Part shown: positions 61,556-64,000 of the stretch, in pieces
How positions within the stretch are numbered: position 1 is the stretch's first letter
Layout of the letters: the number at the start of each line of letters is the position of its first letter
Assembly (NCBI RefSeq): GCF_029227915.1
Contig: NC_079884.1
Coordinates: forward strand, 13,082,001 to 13,146,000
DNA length: 64,000 bases
Origin: Hydractinia symbiolongicarpus
Lineage: Eukaryota > Cnidaria > Hydrozoa > Anthoathecata > Hydractiniidae
Direction of reading: 5' to 3'
Made by a program: the position numbers and the translations under genes
Notes under the pieces: model-generated
Seen by the model: the letters and a program-made list of their open reading frames with translations, nothing else
What the model was told of the DNA's origin: nothing
Databases searched by the model: none

Positions 61556-64000
61556 CACATTTTTTTCCTCCAATAGACAGCTGAGAAAGTTTGATGACGT
61601 TTTACGTTTGAATTTGTCTTCAGTTCTAGTCCATTTGGTGTGACGTTTGCTGGCTTTTTCCCTCGACTTTTGCGGAAGGATGAAAGAAGTGTGTTCAACC
61701 TTTTTAAGACGGACGGCGATTCCTGCAAGAAAGAGTTTTCATTCAGAAGCAAGTCTTATAAAATTCCACTAAAAATAGATGTGATCTATCTACAAACAGA
61801 AACAGAGCTACACTTCATTTGTTTTTTGCATCTGATATGTAAAAATATTAATATGTAGCATGAATTGTATATGTAACAGTATTGGAGTCAATACATTAAA
61901 TAAAGTGGGTGAAGCCACTGCATTGCACTTTTAAATTTAAAGTTTAAGTTGAAAACAGATGAAAATGACTGACGTCATCTCCTAAGTGAGTAACCACGCA
62001 GGAAACTAGGACCAAAATCGGAACAATTTCCTACACCTGGGTCAATAAAATAATGTCTTTGTTTATGCACTGCTGACATTAGCTAAAAACTTCTGCCTAA
62101 GTGATTTTTTTCACAGGATTATTGAGTAATGAGTCAATAAAATTTTAGCTGCGACTTTTAGAGAGAGTACAACAATAACATAATCTTTCGTACCTTTTTG
62201 CGTACGACTGCATCAGCAAAACCTTTCATTTTTGATGATCGGTACTTCATCACGATAAGTTGGACGCAGTAGATCTTACCAACAGTTAACAAACTGTCGT
62301 CACCTAAAATCATATCAAATTGGAGTGAAATTTCAGATATTTAAAATTAAACCCTGGGTTGCCACCACACATTTATATACGTGCATAATATTCAGAAAGT
62401 CACCTCAGCTGGCTGCTGCTATCTTAACATTGTCTTTAAAAGAAAAAACGACTTAACACTACTGCATTTTTTTGCCAGATTTGAGTAGAAATCTACTTAT
62501 AGCATTCAACTTTTTCAAACGAAAATATTTTAAGAACTTCTTTATACACGATTTCTCTAATAGCTACATACCTGGTTTTAGTTTGGGTAAAATCTTTTCT
62601 AACTTTCTCGTCGAAGCTTTCGGCCATAGTGTCGTAAGGATTCTTCGTAACTCTTTATCGTTGTCAAACATATTCCCTTTCACATAGATGTCTAAACTTG
62701 TTCGAATCAACGCGAGAAGTGTCGTATGAAACGAAACTGTGCCGTTCTTTTGGATCGGCATGTTCATTCGTATTAAACGCTGAAAACGCACGAAGGGCAG
62801 ATGAAATATTTAGATTTTTTTTAAAAATATATAAATGAAAAAACAAAAAAAATAAAATAAAAAAATGGCAATGATAAAAAAGTAAAATTAGAAAAGCGAC
62901 AAAAACTACAACAGTAATCACAATTTTAATGACAACGACCATAACGACAAAACAACAGCATGAAAGAACTACAGGAACAATGACTGCGACACTAACGACA
63001 ACAACATTAACGTAAAGTCACGACAACGACAAGCAACAACACCGATAACATCAGAAAAAGATAACGAAAAATAATTGAAAGCGACACAACGATGACAGTA
63101 ACAATAACAGCAGCGACGAAAGCGACAACAGAAACACCGATAACAGCAACGACGAAAAAGATAACGAAAAATAATTGAAAGCGACACTAACGATGACAGT
63201 AACAATAACAGCAACGACGAAAACGATAACAGAAGCACCGATAACAGCAACGACGAAAAAGATAACGAAAAAAGAGAGAAAGCGACACTAACGATTGCAG
63301 TAACAATAACAGCAGCGACGAAAACAGCAATGCCGAAAAAGACGACGAAAAAAGAAATAAAAGTGACACTAACGGTGACAACACTAAGAACGACAACAAA
63401 AACGACAACAATGACAACAGCACGTGTTCTTACTTAACTGTGACTTACCTTGTACGCTATCTCTTTGGGACATCTCTTTCCAAAACCAACAGGTGGAGAC
63501 AAATGACAAAGCATACTATACAGCAACTCGTGTGGTATACTGCCACTGAAAACAACAACATTAAAACAATTATTAAATGACGACTTTCAGGGAATTCGGA
63601 AAAGCTGTCAAAATTAAATCCTTGAGAAAATTATTTTAAAAGCTCCTTCGCGAAATTAAGCCACTGCGAAGTTTAGGAAATCGATTTATTCTGATTCCTT
63701 TTGGGTTGTTCGATTGAGACTCTCTTTCCATAACTTGCTTATTCGTACTGCTTTAACGAAGATATAAATTAAAATAAAATAACTGAAAATAAAATTGGAC
63801 ACCATTAGCGAAAACATAATTAGGTTAAATTACTAGCGGAATTTTGACACGATTATTTAATTTTGACATGATTATTTTGGTTGGCTGCTAACCGGCTTGT
63901 GTGGCAGCCAAGCAAGTTAGAGCAATGCTATACGTACCTCTGGCGGTAATGTAACATAGTTACAGTCGAAGGGGAGGAAGAGCCCACCGTTAGGACGGAA
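61556..64000 (-). CDS. voltage-gated calcium channel alpha-1 subunit, CaV2-like, C-terminal exons (partial)
   Basis: The gene enters from the right edge. Supported exons are 63545-63449, 62779-62572, 62303-62194 and 61722-61559. A possible further exon from the edge to 63940 has a good donor and fitting phase but weak similarity. Together they encode SIPHELLYSMLCHLSPPVGF, GKRCPKEIAYK, RLIRMNMPIQKNGTVSFHTT, LLALIRTSLDI, a helical region ELRRILTTLWPKASTRKLEK, and GDDSLLTVGKIYCVQLIVMK. These match the cytoplasmic pre-IQ and IQ region of high-voltage-activated channels. RMNMPI and SPPxGxGKRCP favour CaV2 over CaV1. The IQ core lacks the usual Gln (LIVMKY in place of LIQxYF). The exon at 61559 can either splice on in phase 2 or read into TGA right at the donor (ending WRKKM). 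The pore domains lie outside the window. Confidence 0.85.
62940..63420. repeat. ACGACAACA-rich tandem repeat in calcium channel intron, period about 100 bp
   Basis: The words AAAAAGATAACGAAAAATAA, TGAAAGCGACAC and CAGTAACAATAACAGCA recur near 63055, 63157 and 63257. The rest is degenerate CAA/CGA repeat. The long Leu/Ser-rich frames on the minus strand come from this repeat and are not genes. Confidence 0.8.

Noticed and set aside
62940-63423. Leu/Ser/Arg-rich frames on the minus strand
   Set aside because: Produced by the CAA/CGA-type intronic repeat of the calcium channel gene.
63940-64000. further calcium channel exon at the window edge
   Set aside because: The donor CAGAG/GTACGT and phase fit, but the translated residues show little similarity to CaV channels, so it is mentioned only as a possibility.

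Overview
This is a eukaryotic, AT-rich window from an invertebrate animal. Gene content (a nicotinic-type Cys-loop receptor, a voltage-gated calcium channel, ALG12, BUD13, NUP153, ZCRB1) and mobile elements (Penelope-like with GIY-YIG, copia, pogo with a PHD finger, hAT, LINE, tRNA-headed SINEs) fit a cnidarian best. That placement is an inference, not a database result. Exons were built by hand from reading frame, GT/AG boundaries, codon phase and remembered family similarity.

Layout, left to right. 0.06-2.8 kb: a pogo-type transposase gene with a stop at codon 7. 4.9-9.9 kb (-): ALG12, nine exons, complete. 10.6-11.8 kb (-): BUD13, one coding exon. 12.3-20.3 kb: a transposon belt with a Harbinger-like non-autonomous element, a Penelope-like remnant, a broken hAT gene, a seven-copy satellite, two SINE-like units and a 1.66 kb TIR element. 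20.6-34.9 kb (+): NUP153 in three coding exons; its 8.1 kb first intron holds an antisense copia pol copy with a poly(A) tail, and LINE fragments. 35.7-38.9 kb: a foldback-type element with long repeat-filled inverted arms. 39.8-43.2 kb (+): a decayed tandem copy of the 3' end of NUP153, split by a Penelope-like insertion. 46.3-47.0 kb (+): ZCRB1. 48.2-53.5 kb (-): a six-exon Cys-loop receptor subunit. 56.0-64.0 kb (-): exons from the C-terminal end of a CaV2-like calcium channel alpha-1 subunit, entering from the right edge, followed by exons of a low-complexity, Arg/Ser/Tyr-rich protein.

The most interesting biology is at the right end. Three different upstream exons all end in phase 2 and can all join the same exon at 58603. 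One is a channel exon; the other two are short exons that open with ATG and cannot be internal exons after a phase-2 donor. This suggests the tail region is also made from internal promoters, or is a separate gene that the channel may or may not splice into. Other points of note are the LTR-less polyadenylated copia copy, the foldback element, and a short motif (CAACCTCGTCCCCAGG-like) scattered on both strands, often as inverted pairs.

Functionally, ALG12 acts in N-glycan assembly in the ER, BUD13 and ZCRB1 in splicing, NUP153 at the nuclear pore basket, and the receptor and channel in excitability. Nothing suggests that these neighbours form a co-regulated unit.
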